Position numbers and translations under genes: made by a program. Below, one piece after another: positions 23,881 through 36,205 of a DNA stretch of 64,000 bases. The notes below the pieces were generated by a model that saw only the letters and a list, made by a program, of their open reading frames with translations, had not been told where the DNA came from and did no database searches. Location: positions 33,992,575 through 34,056,574 of the forward strand of contig NC_062221.1 of assembly GCF_902686445.1 (NCBI RefSeq). Reading direction: 5' to 3'. This stretch comes from Sciurus carolinensis (taxonomy: Eukaryota > Chordata > Mammalia > Rodentia > Sciuridae). The first letter of the stretch is position 1. Every line of letters starts with the position of its first letter.

Positions 23881-24305
23881 TGTTATGGTTTGGATGTGAG
23901 GTGTCCCCCAAAAGTTCACTTGTGAGACAATCCTGGAAGATTTAGAGGAGAAGTGATTGGGTTGTAGAATCTTAACCCAATTGGTGAACTAATCGCCTGA
24001 TGGGGATTACCTGAGTGGTAACTGAAGGTGGCTAGGCCAGGGCCGGAGGAGGTGGGTAATTGGGGGTGTGGCTATCACGTATCTGGTAAGTGGAGTCTCT
24101 CTCTGCTGACTGATCATCATGTGAGCTGCTTCCCTCCAACACACTCTTTACCATGATGTTTGGCCTGACCTCAAGCCCAAAGGAATGGAACCTGCTATGG
24201 TGGACTGAGACCTCTGAAACCACGAGCCTCCAAATAAACTTTTCTTACCCTCAAATTGTCTGATCAGATCTTTTAGTCACGGCGATGAAAAAGGTGACTA
24301 CAACA
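23881..24305 (+). mobile_element. ERVL-MaLR solo LTR
   Basis: Begins TGTTATGGTTTGGATGTG, a hallmark start of MaLR LTRs (MLT/MST/THE group), and ends near GTGACTACAACA. Inside are the conserved late block with ACCACGAGCCTCCAAATAAA (AATAAA at about 24233-24238) and the TTTTAGTCACGGCGATGAAA stretch before the end. Flanking CTACA (23876-23880) and CTATG (24306-24310) may be a decayed 5-bp TSD. No internal sequence follows, so it is a solo LTR. MaLRs are non-autonomous relatives of ERVL. Confidence 0.85.
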
Positions 24306-24708
24306 CTATGTGAGCATATGTAAGGCATTCAGTATGAATAGATCAGGACTCATTATGGAGTAAAAAGTACTCAACATATTATAAACAAGCAAATACAGAA
24401 ACTAGAAATGAAAAATGTAGATGTTGATTTTATTGAATTTATACATCAGAATAGACATAAATAAAAAGAAAATTAATCTATTATAAGAGAGTGGTAAATT
24501 AGAACCAAACACGTAAGATGAAAATAAAGAAACATGAAAGAGCTGGCAAAAGAAAGACTATAAAATGAAAAAGGTTAAAATGGCCCATTCTGAGTTCTTC
24601 AAGTAGAAATAGTAGAAAAACCACCTTAGAAGAAGCAATGGTCAATAAACAAGAAATAAGAATGCTGTGTCACCCAGAGTAGCAGTACTGCGTCAGACAC
24701 TGTATGGA
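24306..24708. other. AT-rich DNA between two LTRs
   Basis: Purine-rich, AT-rich sequence with no recognisable element. Confidence 0.5.
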
Positions 24709-24714
24709 GAGAGG

Positions 24715-25183
24715 TGTCGGGGTCTTAAGCCCCCTTGCTCTTCTCTTCCAGCGACAAGGGAAGGGAACACTCCCCAACAAGGTCAGACCGGGATAGGTAG
24801 GCCGACTAACCGCCAGCACCCAGCCCTCCCGGTGGAGGACAATCAGACGCGTCAGGGAGACCAGTCACAGCAGGAACTCATTTATTGAGGAAATCACACA
24901 GCTTTTATGTAGGGTGGGGGGTAGGCAGGAACCAATCAGCTTAAAGGTCAGCAAGGGGGGGGAGGGAGGGGGAGTGGGGAGTGAATTCAGGCAGGTGAGA
25001 GTCACATAGGACTATATGGCAAGCAGGAGCTGAGCACATTCCCGGAATTTTATTAATCAATCCCTAATAGTGGCTGGATTTATTGTCATTAACCTTTGAA
25101 ACTGCCTTTGAGCCTTGATCTTGCTCACTCGCCATGGAGTAAGGAGTCAGCCTGAGTTAGTTAACCTGCCATTAGTCCCAACA
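24715..25183 (-). mobile_element. class II-like (ERVK-type) solo LTR with perfect TSD
   Basis: Starts TGTCGGGGTC and ends CCCAACA on the plus strand, so it has TG...CA ends. It is flanked by a perfect 6-bp repeat GAGAGG (24709-24714 and 25184-25189); six bases is typical of class II retroviruses. Orientation is minus: reversed, a TATA-like CATAAAAG (24902-24909) lies about 20 bp before AATAAA (24881-24886). That compact arrangement is familiar from short-R class II LTRs. U3 would be about 24910-25183 and U5 about 24715-24860. It is GC-richer than its surroundings, keeps CpGs and has an intact TSD, all suggesting a fairly recent insertion. No internal genes remain. Confidence 0.85.
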
Positions 25184-25189
25184 GAGAGG

Positions 25190-26984
25190 AATGATATATT
25201 GCTTGATTTTTCTCCAGTACTGAATTTCTTGACTATCTAATTACCTGCTCAATGTATAGAGTTATCCAGATGTGGGAAATCTCAAACCTGAGTATAGTGT
25301 GAAAGAATGTATCATTAATGAAAATCCATCTTTGAATCTTACATGTTTTGGTTTTTAATATTCTCTAAGTTTCCATTTTTAAATGTTATTCTTCCTATCT
25401 AGGAACCTATTTGACAGAACCAGGTATATAGACATAGCCATAGCCAGTGGTTCTTTAGAAACAACTTGCTCTGTTTTATAAAAACACAACTCCCTCAATG
25501 GTATTGTTTTAAGAGTGAAAAATAGCAACAGAGAACAATAGGGCACAGCAAATTAATTGCAAAATAAAGAAATAGTAAAGTGCAAAAGTTAAAGTTCCAT
25601 AAATTCTGGGACATGAATACCCACACTATCTCCTTTAATGTCAGTTTATCTTAGTATTCACATACTTCATTTAACAGAATCTTTGAAGTGCAGATATATA
25701 AAGAAGTGATAGCATAAATATATTAAAAATAAATTCCTTGAAGCATAATTTTCAATACTATTCTATTAAAAGTTCTCCAGAATTTTAAGATAAGAAGTTA
25801 AATAAACTCAATAATCAACTCAAAAAACCAAACTCAGATATTGGTTATATGAAAAAAAAATGTTCATGCATAGATAAATTTGACTTTGAAGATTGTAAAC
25901 AAAAAAGATCAAATAAAAATTTAAACAACAAATAAAGGTTAGCAAATTGAGATTTACTATAAATATAATACTAAAACAAATGAATGCAGAGGAAAGCATT
26001 AATAAAATAAAGTAAGACAGTTTTTATGATTTAGGGTGCAATGTACAATAAAGTTTTAATACCATTATTACCTTTGTACAGAATGTGACATTCAGAACAA
26101 TAATATCTATAAAAATTGAGAGAAAATCACATAAAAATAAATTAACATTTCTCTAACTATGACATTTCAAGTGAACAACATATATAGAAATCAAATTGGT
26201 AGTTTGTATATTCATAGAAATTTAAATATGTTTACCATAAAAATTTAAATACATTTATCACTTCTACTAAAATTTTTAAAAATCTAAAAATGGATGTGCC
26301 ACACTCACTTTATTATAATTGCAGCCTGAGTGAAACGCATGGGAACAACTGGAGCTAGGAAGTCTTACTTGGGAACCTGGTTTTGTTGGACTTGACTCTC
26401 TCTGCATTAATTCAGTGAATGTATACAGACTTGTTTTTTTTCTGTTCAAGTATATACACACATGCATGAGCAAACATACATGCATGTGAAGACAAATAAT
26501 CAAAAGTAAAAAAATAAAATTAATTTTGTTTAGTAATAAAGAACATGAATACAACAGAACAGAGTAAGAGTGAACAGTGGGAGAGGATTTTGAATACATT
26601 AAGCGCAGTGTTTAGGAAAGCTTTTTCTGTAAAGGTGATAACTGTGAAGGGAATGTTAAGTAAAGGAAAGGATCCATAATGTGGCACTTGGTGGAGTTCA
26701 CTTGCCAGTATACCTTGTGGTAAGATAAATCATATGACTAAATATTAGCCAATGGGGTGTGGACAGGAGTGACGAACATCTTTTTCAGCTCAAACCTTTG
26801 AAAACTTCTGGGAAAACAGTTAAAATAGTTGTTCATATTGATTTTGAATGGTTCATAACTAATGCAAGAAATAAACTTTTTTCCAACCCCAAATTTTTGA
26901 AGTTTTTTTTTTTTCTTTTGTAGACCAATTTGTCAGGTAAGATAAATGCAGATATTAATGTGCACACTTGATCAACTTTCTGAA
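25190..26984. other. AT-rich non-coding DNA
   Basis: No gene or clear repeat. The 107-codon minus-strand frame at 26276-26599 is low-complexity and hydrophobic by chance and has no motif. Confidence 0.55.
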
Positions 26985-27125
26985 GTACACTGTGCCTCAT
27001 TTTTCTCACTTGGAAAATGGATTGATGGTTTTATATCCCCATGAGATTGTTGCATGGATTAAATGAGTTAATGGATTTTAAATATTTAGAGTTCTGCCCA
27101 GTATTTAGTAAGTATTAAGTAGTTT
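26985..27125 (+). mobile_element. MIR SINE
   Basis: Contains the MIR pattern in order: GCCTCATTTTTCTCACTTGG, AAAATGGATTGATGG, TGAGATTGTTGCATGGATTA, AATGAGTTAATGG and CTGCCCAGTATTTAGTAAG. MIR is an ancient tRNA-derived mammalian SINE, long inactive. Confidence 0.8.
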
Positions 27126-28150
27126 GATCATTTTTTTGTTACCTTAGAAAAGAGTTCCTGGATGAAAGTGCACCAAAGACAGAGTCTAGGACTCTTATGA
27201 CTCTGTTTTGGGATGAAGAGTGTAAAGACAGTGAGAAGACATGAGTCCATTGATGTCTGGGAGTATTTTAGAAATGCAAAAAGGAATTCATAAATACTGG
27301 GAGAAATTGAGTATAGGAATTTATAGTTTAAAAATACCACTTTTGTGGAGAATGGACTTTTTATGGGTAATAAGTAGCACAGTAAATGTGATTAACAGGT
27401 TCTTGCAATAGGGCAATAAAAAGACAGTGGTGCTTGTATCATAATATAAACAGTACAGATGATGTGACAGTCAAGGAAATGCAGTAACTATGAACACAAT
27501 CTCTGCCTCACTGTTAACTCATTTCCTATGATGACCTTTATTTACATAATGTCCTTAATTCTATATGTATTTTGAACATGGGAATGAAACTACAAAAAAT
27601 TGTGATACCTTGAAATTTTGAAACCTTAGATATTTTAAAGAATCTATTTTAATATTGTTTTGATATAATGATATTGATATTGATGTTTGGTATTTTGATA
27701 TTGATCAAATTCCATTTTAATAAATTAAAAGAATATTGTAAATAATTTCTTCTATTACATTTAGTTTTTTAAATGTGATTTCTGGAAAATTTAAAATCAT
27801 GCATAGGTTAAAGTTGTATTTCTTTTTTTATATTTGTTAGACCTGGTTTTATGTCACTTAATCTTATAAAATAAAAATATGATTTCTATGTGTTTTAAAA
27901 TGTATTTTAAAACTCATGACAAGATATTAAATTGGTCATAATAGGTTTTGATATTTTTGTAAATGCTAAATTTGTTATTCTTATTGTCATGTGGAAATGA
28001 TTGATTTTGTTTGGAGGTTTGCTAAGATATGTAAGAAAAAGAAAGAAATTAGACCCTACTTCTCATTGTTTTCCCCTGCACTACACTTAAACTTCCAATT
28101 TCTACAGAATTTAAGGGGAAAAACATGGGTAAATGATGTTGCATTTAAAT

Positions 28151-28290
28151 ATGAAGACAAAACACTCTCCATTGCATGGATATTTTGTTTAATTTTAGTA
28201 ATATATATTACTAATTATAGATAATGATTATACTATATAGATTATGTAGTACCAAAAAAGTTCAGATGTTAAAAAGTATATAAAAATAAA
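28151..28290 (+). repeat. diverged duplicated unit, copy 1
   Basis: Shares with 28865-29012 the order GGATATTTT, ATTTTAGTAATAT, TAGATAATGATTATA, ATAGATTAT and ACTACCA/AGTACCA. Similarity is partial but collinear over about 140 bp. The family is not recognised. Confidence 0.6.
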
Positions 28291-28864
28291 GATATCTAGC
28301 ATTCAAAATACGGAATTATTGACAGAGTAAAAACTACAAAAAGGGATCTGATTGGAAGTTTTAAAAAATTCCCTGTACCACATTTCTTTCTGTCCTATAA
28401 ATTGACAGCATTTGTGGCAAAAGAAAGTTTGAAAATCTATCCTACTAGATTCTTTTTCCTAGACTTTTGATTCTAGATATTTTATTCTGAAATTCTTTAG
28501 CAATAGGAGACATTTGGAATTACTAATTTCTACTAGAACTGAAGCACAATATAAAAGTGGAGAATATTCAAACTTATTTGATTGATTTTATTCATTCCAT
28601 CACTGAAGATCATAATATGCAGTTCAAATGGATGTTGTTTGTAAGAAGAAAATCAGAGCTTCAAAAGTAAACTACTAGAGGGAGAGAACCAAGCTTTTAA
28701 ATAGAGGAGGCTGGAAGAAACAATGTGTAGGCATCACTGTGTATTGCGTACAAGTGCTGGAACTTATAATAGGTGAAGGAAATTATTTGGAGAAGGAGGT
28801 AAACAAATGGACAAAAAAAAGTATAGTGAAACATTTCTAATCAGTCCAAAACTTTAGACGTGAA

Positions 28865-29012
28865 TCTGAAGATAATGATTTTCATTACACGGATATTTTA
28901 AGTTTGATTTTAGTAATATGTACCACTACAGTAGATAATGATTATAATAGATATATATAGATTATATACTACCAATAAAACATTGAAAATGTTAAGAAAT
29001 ATCTAAAAATAA
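28865..29012 (+). repeat. diverged duplicated unit, copy 2
   Basis: Collinear with the unit about 715 bp upstream, in the same orientation and with small indels. Either an old local duplication or two copies of an unnamed AT-rich transposon. Confidence 0.6.
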
Positions 29013-30869
29013 AATAAAATTTCTCTAAACCTAAAGATCACATTTTTAACATTCAATGTTTCTTTTTTCCCAGTTAATACTATATCAGAATCATCACTCT
29101 AGTTCATTAATTGTATTCCAATAATATGAAATTTTATTTTTTAATTATTCAACAGTTACCTACTGTTCCTGTTATAGGGCAGGCATTACTTTTTGACATT
29201 GAAGGTACTATATTATATAAAATAGACCACTCACCTCCCAGTGTGTTACAATCCAATGAGAAAAAGCAATATTGAAAAGGTTGACGCTTTGTGACACTAT
29301 GTGGCACATACGTTGGCACAAAATATTGTCTCCTAAACTAAATAATGGGACTGCATGTAGAACTTTCTTTTCCCTGAGGGTTCTATAAAGAATAAGTGGT
29401 TTTAACTTCCTGCTGAAGAGAAAGAAATTTTCTCTTTTTATATCATCAATGTCAATATTCACTTTTTTATAGAAGTTAATATAATGCCAAGTGCAGGTTT
29501 ATTGCCTCACCAACATTTAAGGTCCCCTCCCAGTTTATAAACCAAGTGGGATTGATGTATTTTTTTCATTTTTTAAAAATTTGTCCAAATTATATGATTC
29601 AATGTATTTAAAAATATGTAGCAATACAATATTACCAAAAAAAATTGCATATTCTTCCACATAGCTTACAGTCTTTATCATCCAACACATAGCAATTAAA
29701 TGAGTGCTATGTGCCAGGTGCTATATTCCATGAAACTATGACAATGTATTTAACTACTAAAAGGAGCAAAATGAAGTATCTCTGTATGCCAGGCACTTTG
29801 TAGAGTCTATAAATAAAGAAATTTTGGAATTCCCCAGGTATTTTATCTATAAATATTTGCAAAAAAGGACCAGGAAAATTTTTTAAAAATGCAGTTAATT
29901 ATATGCTAGCGGGTGAAATGTAGGACAAAGGAATATACAGGAGGGAACCAACATAGCCTGGAAAAATAGTTTCCTAAAGATGCATATACATAAGATTGCA
30001 AGCACAGACTGCACTAAAATTTAAAATGAATAATCAAGATTCAACAGTGGAATGCAGAATGTTTACTTTATTAAATGAGTTGGTTTACTTTTCTTTGTAT
30101 GCAGTCCCTATTCTTGTGCATAGCATATTGCCATTTTACTCTTCTAAGAAAAACCTTAGCAAATTAATTCTGCCATGTCTTTACTATATAGTGGATAGTG
30201 GATATTGGCAGTTAAAGACAACAATTTTTGTACCAAGATCAGTGTAAGTTCTTAGGAAAAGAATATCCCACATGGGAATGAATAGCAAAATTTGCCCATT
30301 TCCTCCAGGAAAATATGTGCTTTTCTCATATCTACAGAGAATTCAATTTGAATAGCTGCAAAGAAACTTCACAGTCATGTAATAGATTCATTTTCTTAGT
30401 TAAATAAATATGAAGACTTTTAAACAAACAAGAAAATATAATACAGGGAAAGACTGGAAAGCAATCATTAATTTTCAGCATCCTTTTTATTTTGTATTGC
30501 TGGAACTGTCACAGAACAAAGGCTTCCTGGGTCATGCAGAGGTGTTCCACAGAGCTTAGCATATGAGTAATTAGGGAGACTTAGGTATGTTATACAAGTT
30601 TGGTAAGTAATTAATCCTCAAATATTGCTACAGTTTTACATTAATTATATGATAAAATCAGCAGAAAATATTTGAAAGAAGATGAAATGTTTCAACAAAC
30701 TAAATATGTTCAAAAGCTTAATCTTTCATTGCAGTTGCATTGCATTTATTAAGGCATATCCCTGAATAAGCAAGAAGGTTCTTTGCAATAAATACCAAAG
30801 ATGATTCCATTTACAAGAGTGACCCATAGATTTTGCCTTCTGGTGTTGAGGAATGTTTATGGGTTCTTA

Positions 30870-31025
30870 CACTGAGTCCACTACCACCTTTGTGGTCTTG
30901 GGAAAAATCCAGAAATTTATCCATGAAATAGGAGTAAAAATCATGCAAATCTCATCAGGTACTTATGAGAATTTTAAAAATCATGCAGATTAAAATGCTT
31001 ACTAGTCTGCCTGACTCATAGTTTT
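30870..31025 (+). mobile_element. MIR SINE
   Basis: Follows the MIR order with CACCTTTGTGGTCTTGGG (usually GTGTGACCTTGGGCAAG), AAATTTATCCATGAAATAGG, CTCATCAGGTACTTATGAGA, ATTAAAATGCTTACTAG and GCCTGACTCATAG. Heavily diverged. Confidence 0.7.
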
Positions 31026-31799
31026 AATTTTAAAAAATCGATCAATAATAAAAAAGCATTCTACTTTTAGATAAAACAGTGAGTATTTAAGACATATTAG
31101 ACAAGTATTTTCCAATTAAGGATTTGAAGAAGATTCACCTGGAGAATTTTACTTTAATGCAGACAGTCTGGAGGCCTTCTGATCTATCACTTCAGAGATC
31201 CTTGTCCAAAGTTAACCACTGATATCCTACATAAGGTTTAACTCCTGGGCCTAATTAAGCACTATTATCATGGTAACAGAAACAGGAAGACATATCTCTT
31301 GTCTAAAATATATTTTTATATATATTCTTTATTCTTACTCTTTGGCAATTACTTCTTGAAATAACATTTAATGTGGAGGCTGAGAAGTTATATATACAAA
31401 TATATTTTTGAGATATTTACCATTAGTTTTGTATACTGAAAAAAAAGTTGAATTTTAAATAGTCCTAATTCCAACAAGGTAGCATATAAACAGTATAACC
31501 ATATCTGCTTGGACTTTATTATGTTTAAGAGTAAGATTTTTTAGAAGCAGATTTTTGAGAGAACTGGATTAGATTATATGTAAAATGTGCTCAGAGTCAT
31601 TTTTGTTTACAGAAGTTTAATGGTGTTAGTACCCTTTCTCTCTCTTTTCCTTTGAATCTAAGCCTCATCACCTCCCAGTTGTACATTACTGGCAAATCTT
31701 TAACTTGCATCTACAGTGAAGAAGGTATTTCAATGTGATTTGCCAAGCAGTAACCATTAAAAAATAATAGTCACTTTTTCAATCTTTCTATTATTCAGT

Positions 31800-31831
<32 letters not shown>

Positions 31832-33525
31832 TTCGAAAAAATATTTCAGAAAATTTACTAAGCGAGGATCTTATTTAAAACTAAATTATATTTTCCCTAA
31901 CATAAAAACTTTGTAAGTATTCCTACTTTCTGACATATTCTTGTTTGATAGTTTTAGAGACCCAAATACTACATATTTTCTGAGTCTTTCAGCAAACATT
32001 TAAAAGTTAATATTTTATCATTTGAAAACATGATAGATAAGCATGTGTTACTTTCTTGAGTATGTATTACATACTTCTTAATTTTGAAATTAGTGTTCTG
32101 GAAATTGGATTGTACAACATAATAAGCATATTTCTCCAAGGGTATAAAATTAGAGTTATAACTTGTAATAGCCTATCTTAGAAAATTGCTCAGAGTGGTG
32201 TCTAATAGGAAATGTACTATATTTAATGAAGGGCCCATGCTAATTAATTTTCATCTTCGGCTAATTCTATACACAAGATAAAGATTCAGAGTAGTCCATA
32301 TTCTTCTATCCCTATTTTAGAAGCCAAAAAAGCATCAGTCTAACAGCTAAAAATGATTACAATTTAGAGCAATGAATGGGGAGTTTCTGAAATTTGTATT
32401 TAAAGATGAATATAATCAGAGTGAAATTGTTCTTTTTTTTGGATAATGAATAGATAACTATTTTTCAGAAATACTTTTACTTTTTGGTATATTTTAGCCT
32501 TTGAAAATGAGGATAATGAAAGAGAGAAAGGCAAAGTATTAGGCTTATTCCATCACATGTTTTGATTAGTTAGCAAAAGGTAGTAAATGAACATAAGTGC
32601 TAAAAAATAGATCTATACAGAGCTAATTTTCTATTTGTTAAAGAATGATTATTGATTATATTTTATGTAAACTTTATAACAATTGCAAGATTAAACCAAA
32701 CATAGTACTCTTAGCACTGGATTTTTCAAAAAGGGAAAAGAAGACTTAAAGACAATTAACAAGAACAAAGAAGGAAAGGAGGAGGTTTCCATCAGTCATT
32801 TATTTATCTATTCCAAATCCTCTAGTTTATACCCTTCACCATATGACTTCTTCTTGAGTGTAAGCTGCCAGTCAATGAATGAGATGAGGAACATCCTTGG
32901 ATATGATTTATGATTAGTTGAAATTCAGCTGAATGTTACACTACTAAAACAGGTTATGGTTTATATATGAAATTAGGTTGCATTTTGTTTAATAAAGGAC
33001 TCAAATATAGAGGAAGCCTCAGACTGAATGTAAGTTGACTTAACATATGTTATAAAGTATGAATTTTAAGCTATTATAATATTTTCATTAAGTCTTTAAA
33101 ATTTGTTTTACATGTAGGACTTTTTTTTCTGTTAGGATATTGGTGAATTATAAGATGTAAAACAACTAAACATAAATGGCTTACAATAAACTTTTGACAG
33201 AAGAAAGGTTATCAAAAAATACCTTTCAGGAGAATATTAATAGTAAACTAAAATAATAATTAAAGCCTGTTTAAAATAATGAATCAGTAACTATCTTCAA
33301 AATTGCTTTTCCAAGATATCAGAACAAATATATATTCACAATGATAGTAAAAATCCTGAAATGCAAAATGCATTTTATTTGAAAGTGCAAACATTTTCCT
33401 TAAGAAATAAAAAGGATTATGTTTGCAAATGAAAACCATTTATCAAAAACCATAAGTAACAAATGTCAAAAATATCTGGTGAAGTTTTAGATATATCTTT
33501 AGAGGGATTAAATCATGATGGTACA
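31026..33525. other. AT-rich non-coding DNA
   Basis: Contains a CA microsatellite (31800-31828). No gene or transposon recognised otherwise. Confidence 0.55.
31800..31828. repeat. (CA)n microsatellite
   Basis: About 14 uninterrupted CA units. Confidence 0.95.
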
Positions 33526-33720
33526 GCCAGACGTGGTGGTGCATGCCTAAAATTCCAATGACTTTTAAAACAGCCAGGAGGATCATAAGATCAAGGTGGC
33601 CTCAGCAACTTAGGGAGGCCCTAAGCAACCTTGCTAGATCCTGTCTCAAAATAACAAATAAAAAGGGTGACTTAAGTGCCCCTGGGTTCAATCCACAGTT
33701 CCAAAAAAAGAATTAATAAA
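33526..33720 (+). mobile_element. dimeric B1/ID-type SINE
   Basis: Left 7SL-derived half (GCCAGACGTGGTGGTGCATG, CTTAGGGAGGCCCTAAGC, TCCTGTCTCAAAATAAC) followed directly by a shortened ID-like half (GTGCCCCTGGGTTCAATCC) and an A-rich tail. TAAATCATG at 33509-33517 and 33721-33729 is a plausible TSD. Confidence 0.85.
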
Positions 33721-33729
33721 TAAATCATG

Positions 33730-35159
33730 GTAATACATATGCAGATGAATAGTAATCATACCAAAACAAAAAGTATGAGAAATATAAACGTGATTACCGA
33801 AATTCATGCAGTAACTTGAAAATAAATGCTGAACAGATCATTTAATTATTTAACATTGAATTTTCATTCCTTCATTTTTAAAGTCATAAATTTCCATATG
33901 ATATTCCAATATACTGTATCATAAGTGTCACAAAAGAAGTCAATTTTTGCCAATGTTCCATATAACAAAGAATTGAAAGTAAGTCATTGAGAGAATTAAG
34001 AATTGTCCAAAGTTGACTAATAAATTTAGAAAGAATTAATTTCAACCTAGAAAAATGTAGAATACAATGTTACAGTTTAGAGTGACTCTTTTAAAATATT
34101 GTTCAATGTTTAAGGAAATGTATCAGTAATCAGCTAAATGATGATTATTAGGGTGGGCTTTAATATCTGGCCTTTCTATTATGAGATGCCAACATGAAAA
34201 TAATACTCATCTATTTTTATTAACCCATCACCCATGTTGATTACCCAGGATTTACAAATGTTCCTTGTTTATAAGTTGGTCATTAGATTTATTTAAAGGT
34301 AATTAGAAGATAAGATAATGAAAACATGAAATCAAATATAGTTTCTACTTCAAGAAATTACCTGCATAAAGAACCTGTTTCTTCTTACAGGTTTACCTCA
34401 GAATTGTATTAACTCTGTCTGTAAAGTTTGCATCTTATATATACCTTTTAAAATCAGAAAGGGAAAGGAAAACAGATTAAGCTGTTAATACTGATATTAA
34501 ATACTCATTGAAAGTATTTTTGGTTTTTTGGATTAATATATTACTAATATTATTTAAAAATATTAGAATTAATTTTTAATTTCAACTTGCTAATGATCAG
34601 AAACTATTTAATATTGAAAATAACCAATAAAAGATTTATATCATATACTGAGTGATTAATGAATCTTTTGTCTTTGCTTTAAAGAGAATATTTTCTAAAC
34701 ATAACCCTTCTCAGAAATGTATTTTATAAAGAAAAATTATCAAACACAACAAAAACAAAACTTGAGTCTCAATTAGTGTATTGTTATACATTGAAAACTG
34801 TGTGGTTTATTACTCTGTACATATGCATAAATATGTAAGCATTCACAATATATTGGAAGTTGTTTTAAAAAATAATTATCAAAAGCAGATGTTCAGAGAA
34901 TACAGAAAATACAGACAAAAGACAGGATAGAAAACACCCTACATAAATATTGTTATTGTTTTCAATTTTTTACTAGCTGTTTGTTTCATTCATTTTTGAA
35001 GAGATAAATTTCTATTTAAAAGAAATCACAGTGATAAGGTAGTAATATTTCCTTTGTGGTATCACTTTTGAGGTGAGTGTTCTCTCTATGACATATATCT
35101 ATGGTTTTGTTCATTCTTACCTATTTTGTATATTTTTTTAGCTGAGTTTCCTTCTCTTC
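33730..35159. other. AT-rich non-coding DNA
   Basis: Nothing recognised. Confidence 0.55.
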
Positions 35160-35162
35160 ATC

Positions 35163-35200
35163 TTCTTTCCTTCCTTCCTTCCTTCCTTCCTTCTTTCTTT
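35163..35200. repeat. (CCTT)n microsatellite
   Basis: Seven or so TTCC units followed by TTTC units. It adjoins the tail end of the next SINE and probably grew from that tail. Confidence 0.85.
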
Positions 35201-35385
35201 TGTACGTTTCTTCAGTACTGGGAATTGAACCCAAGGGTCTCTACCACTGAACTATATACTGTTTGCCCCTTCTATCTTCTATTTTGAGACATGATCTCAC
35301 TAAATTTCCAAAGCTGGCTTTGAGCTTGTTATCCTCCTTCCTCAGCTTCTGGGGCAGCATGGAGTGCAGGTGTTAGCCTACTTTA
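35201..35385 (-). mobile_element. dimeric B1/ID-type SINE
   Basis: Reversed ID half (AGTACTGGGAATTGAACCC, TCTACCACTGAACTATA) then reversed 7SL-derived half (TTTTGAGACATGATCTCAC, TTATCCTCCTTCCTCAGC, GCAGGTGTTAGCC). The pyrimidine repeat on its left is its modified tail. Confidence 0.82.
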
Positions 35386-35767
35386 TTTTTTCTTGTTATT
35401 CATGCTCACGGGAATTTCTCAGTTCCTGAAATACTAAGAAGGTTCTTATGCAGAGTAGCAAATATAAATTATCTTCATAAACAAAATAATATTCATTTGT
35501 CAGAGTCTGTTTAGCATGTTTCTTCTGAAACAAACAAAGATATCACTGAGGGATGTTTAATACACTTTCCTATCTATACCTTTTGAAAATACCTCCAATG
35601 CCTTTTGTTTATTGTTTATTTATTTAAACATCCTGCATTTTAAAAACCCTAAATGTGATCATGTTTTTTATTGTAGTGGTTATCTTTCCTAGAGTTTTCA
35701 TTTTTTCCCAAATAGTTTGCAGTAAACTATTTGCACCCAACATTTTTTAAATGATAAACCAATGTGA
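35386..35767. other. AT-rich DNA before the MaLR array
   Basis: No element recognised. Confidence 0.5.
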
Positions 35768-35772
35768 ATTGA

Positions 35773-36205
35773 TTTTATAGTTTGGATAAAAAGATGTCTT
35801 CTGCAATCTCCTGTGCTAATTGTCAGAGGAGAAATAATTATGAGAGCTATAACCTAATCTGATGATGAATCCATGTGATCGATTAATAATTAGAAAAAGA
35901 CTGCTGTATTGGGTGGTAATTGTGACAGGTGGGGCAAGACTGGAGGAAGTAGGTCACTGGTCAGGTGCCCTTGGGGATTATACCTTTTGCACCAGACTCT
36001 TCCCTCTCTTTCTTTGCTTCGTAGCTACCTTAAAGTGAGCATATTTCCTTCATGATACTTTACTATGATGATGCTATACCTTACCTGAGGCATAGAGGTT
36101 AGATTTCACTGAGCATAGACTGATACCTATGAAACCATGAGCTATAATTTCCTCCTCTGAGTTGTTCTTGTCAGTTATTTTGGTCAGAGTAGTGAGAAAA
36201 TAACA
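35773..36205 (+). mobile_element. MaLR array: LTR 1
   Basis: Diverged MaLR LTR: start TTTTATAGTTTGGATAAA corresponds to the TGTTATGGTTTGGATATA-type start. The middle has GGTCACTGGTCAGGTGCCC and a pyrimidine-rich CTCTTCCCTCTCTTTC block; the end is TAGTGAGAAAATAACAC. The preceding ATTGA (35768-35772) matches the five bases after LTR 3. It is immediately followed by typical MaLR internal sequence (ATTGGTACAGAAAAGTGGGG). Confidence 0.78.

Larger units (their letters stand above)
27126..30869. other. AT-rich non-coding DNA
   Basis: Holds the duplicated unit at 28151/28865. Around 29690-29815, two TGTGCCAGGTGC/ATGCCAGGCAC phrases could be MIR or L2 remnants, too short to call. Frames of 70-84 codons (27128, 27991, 29208, 29996) lack any motif. 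Confidence 0.5.
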
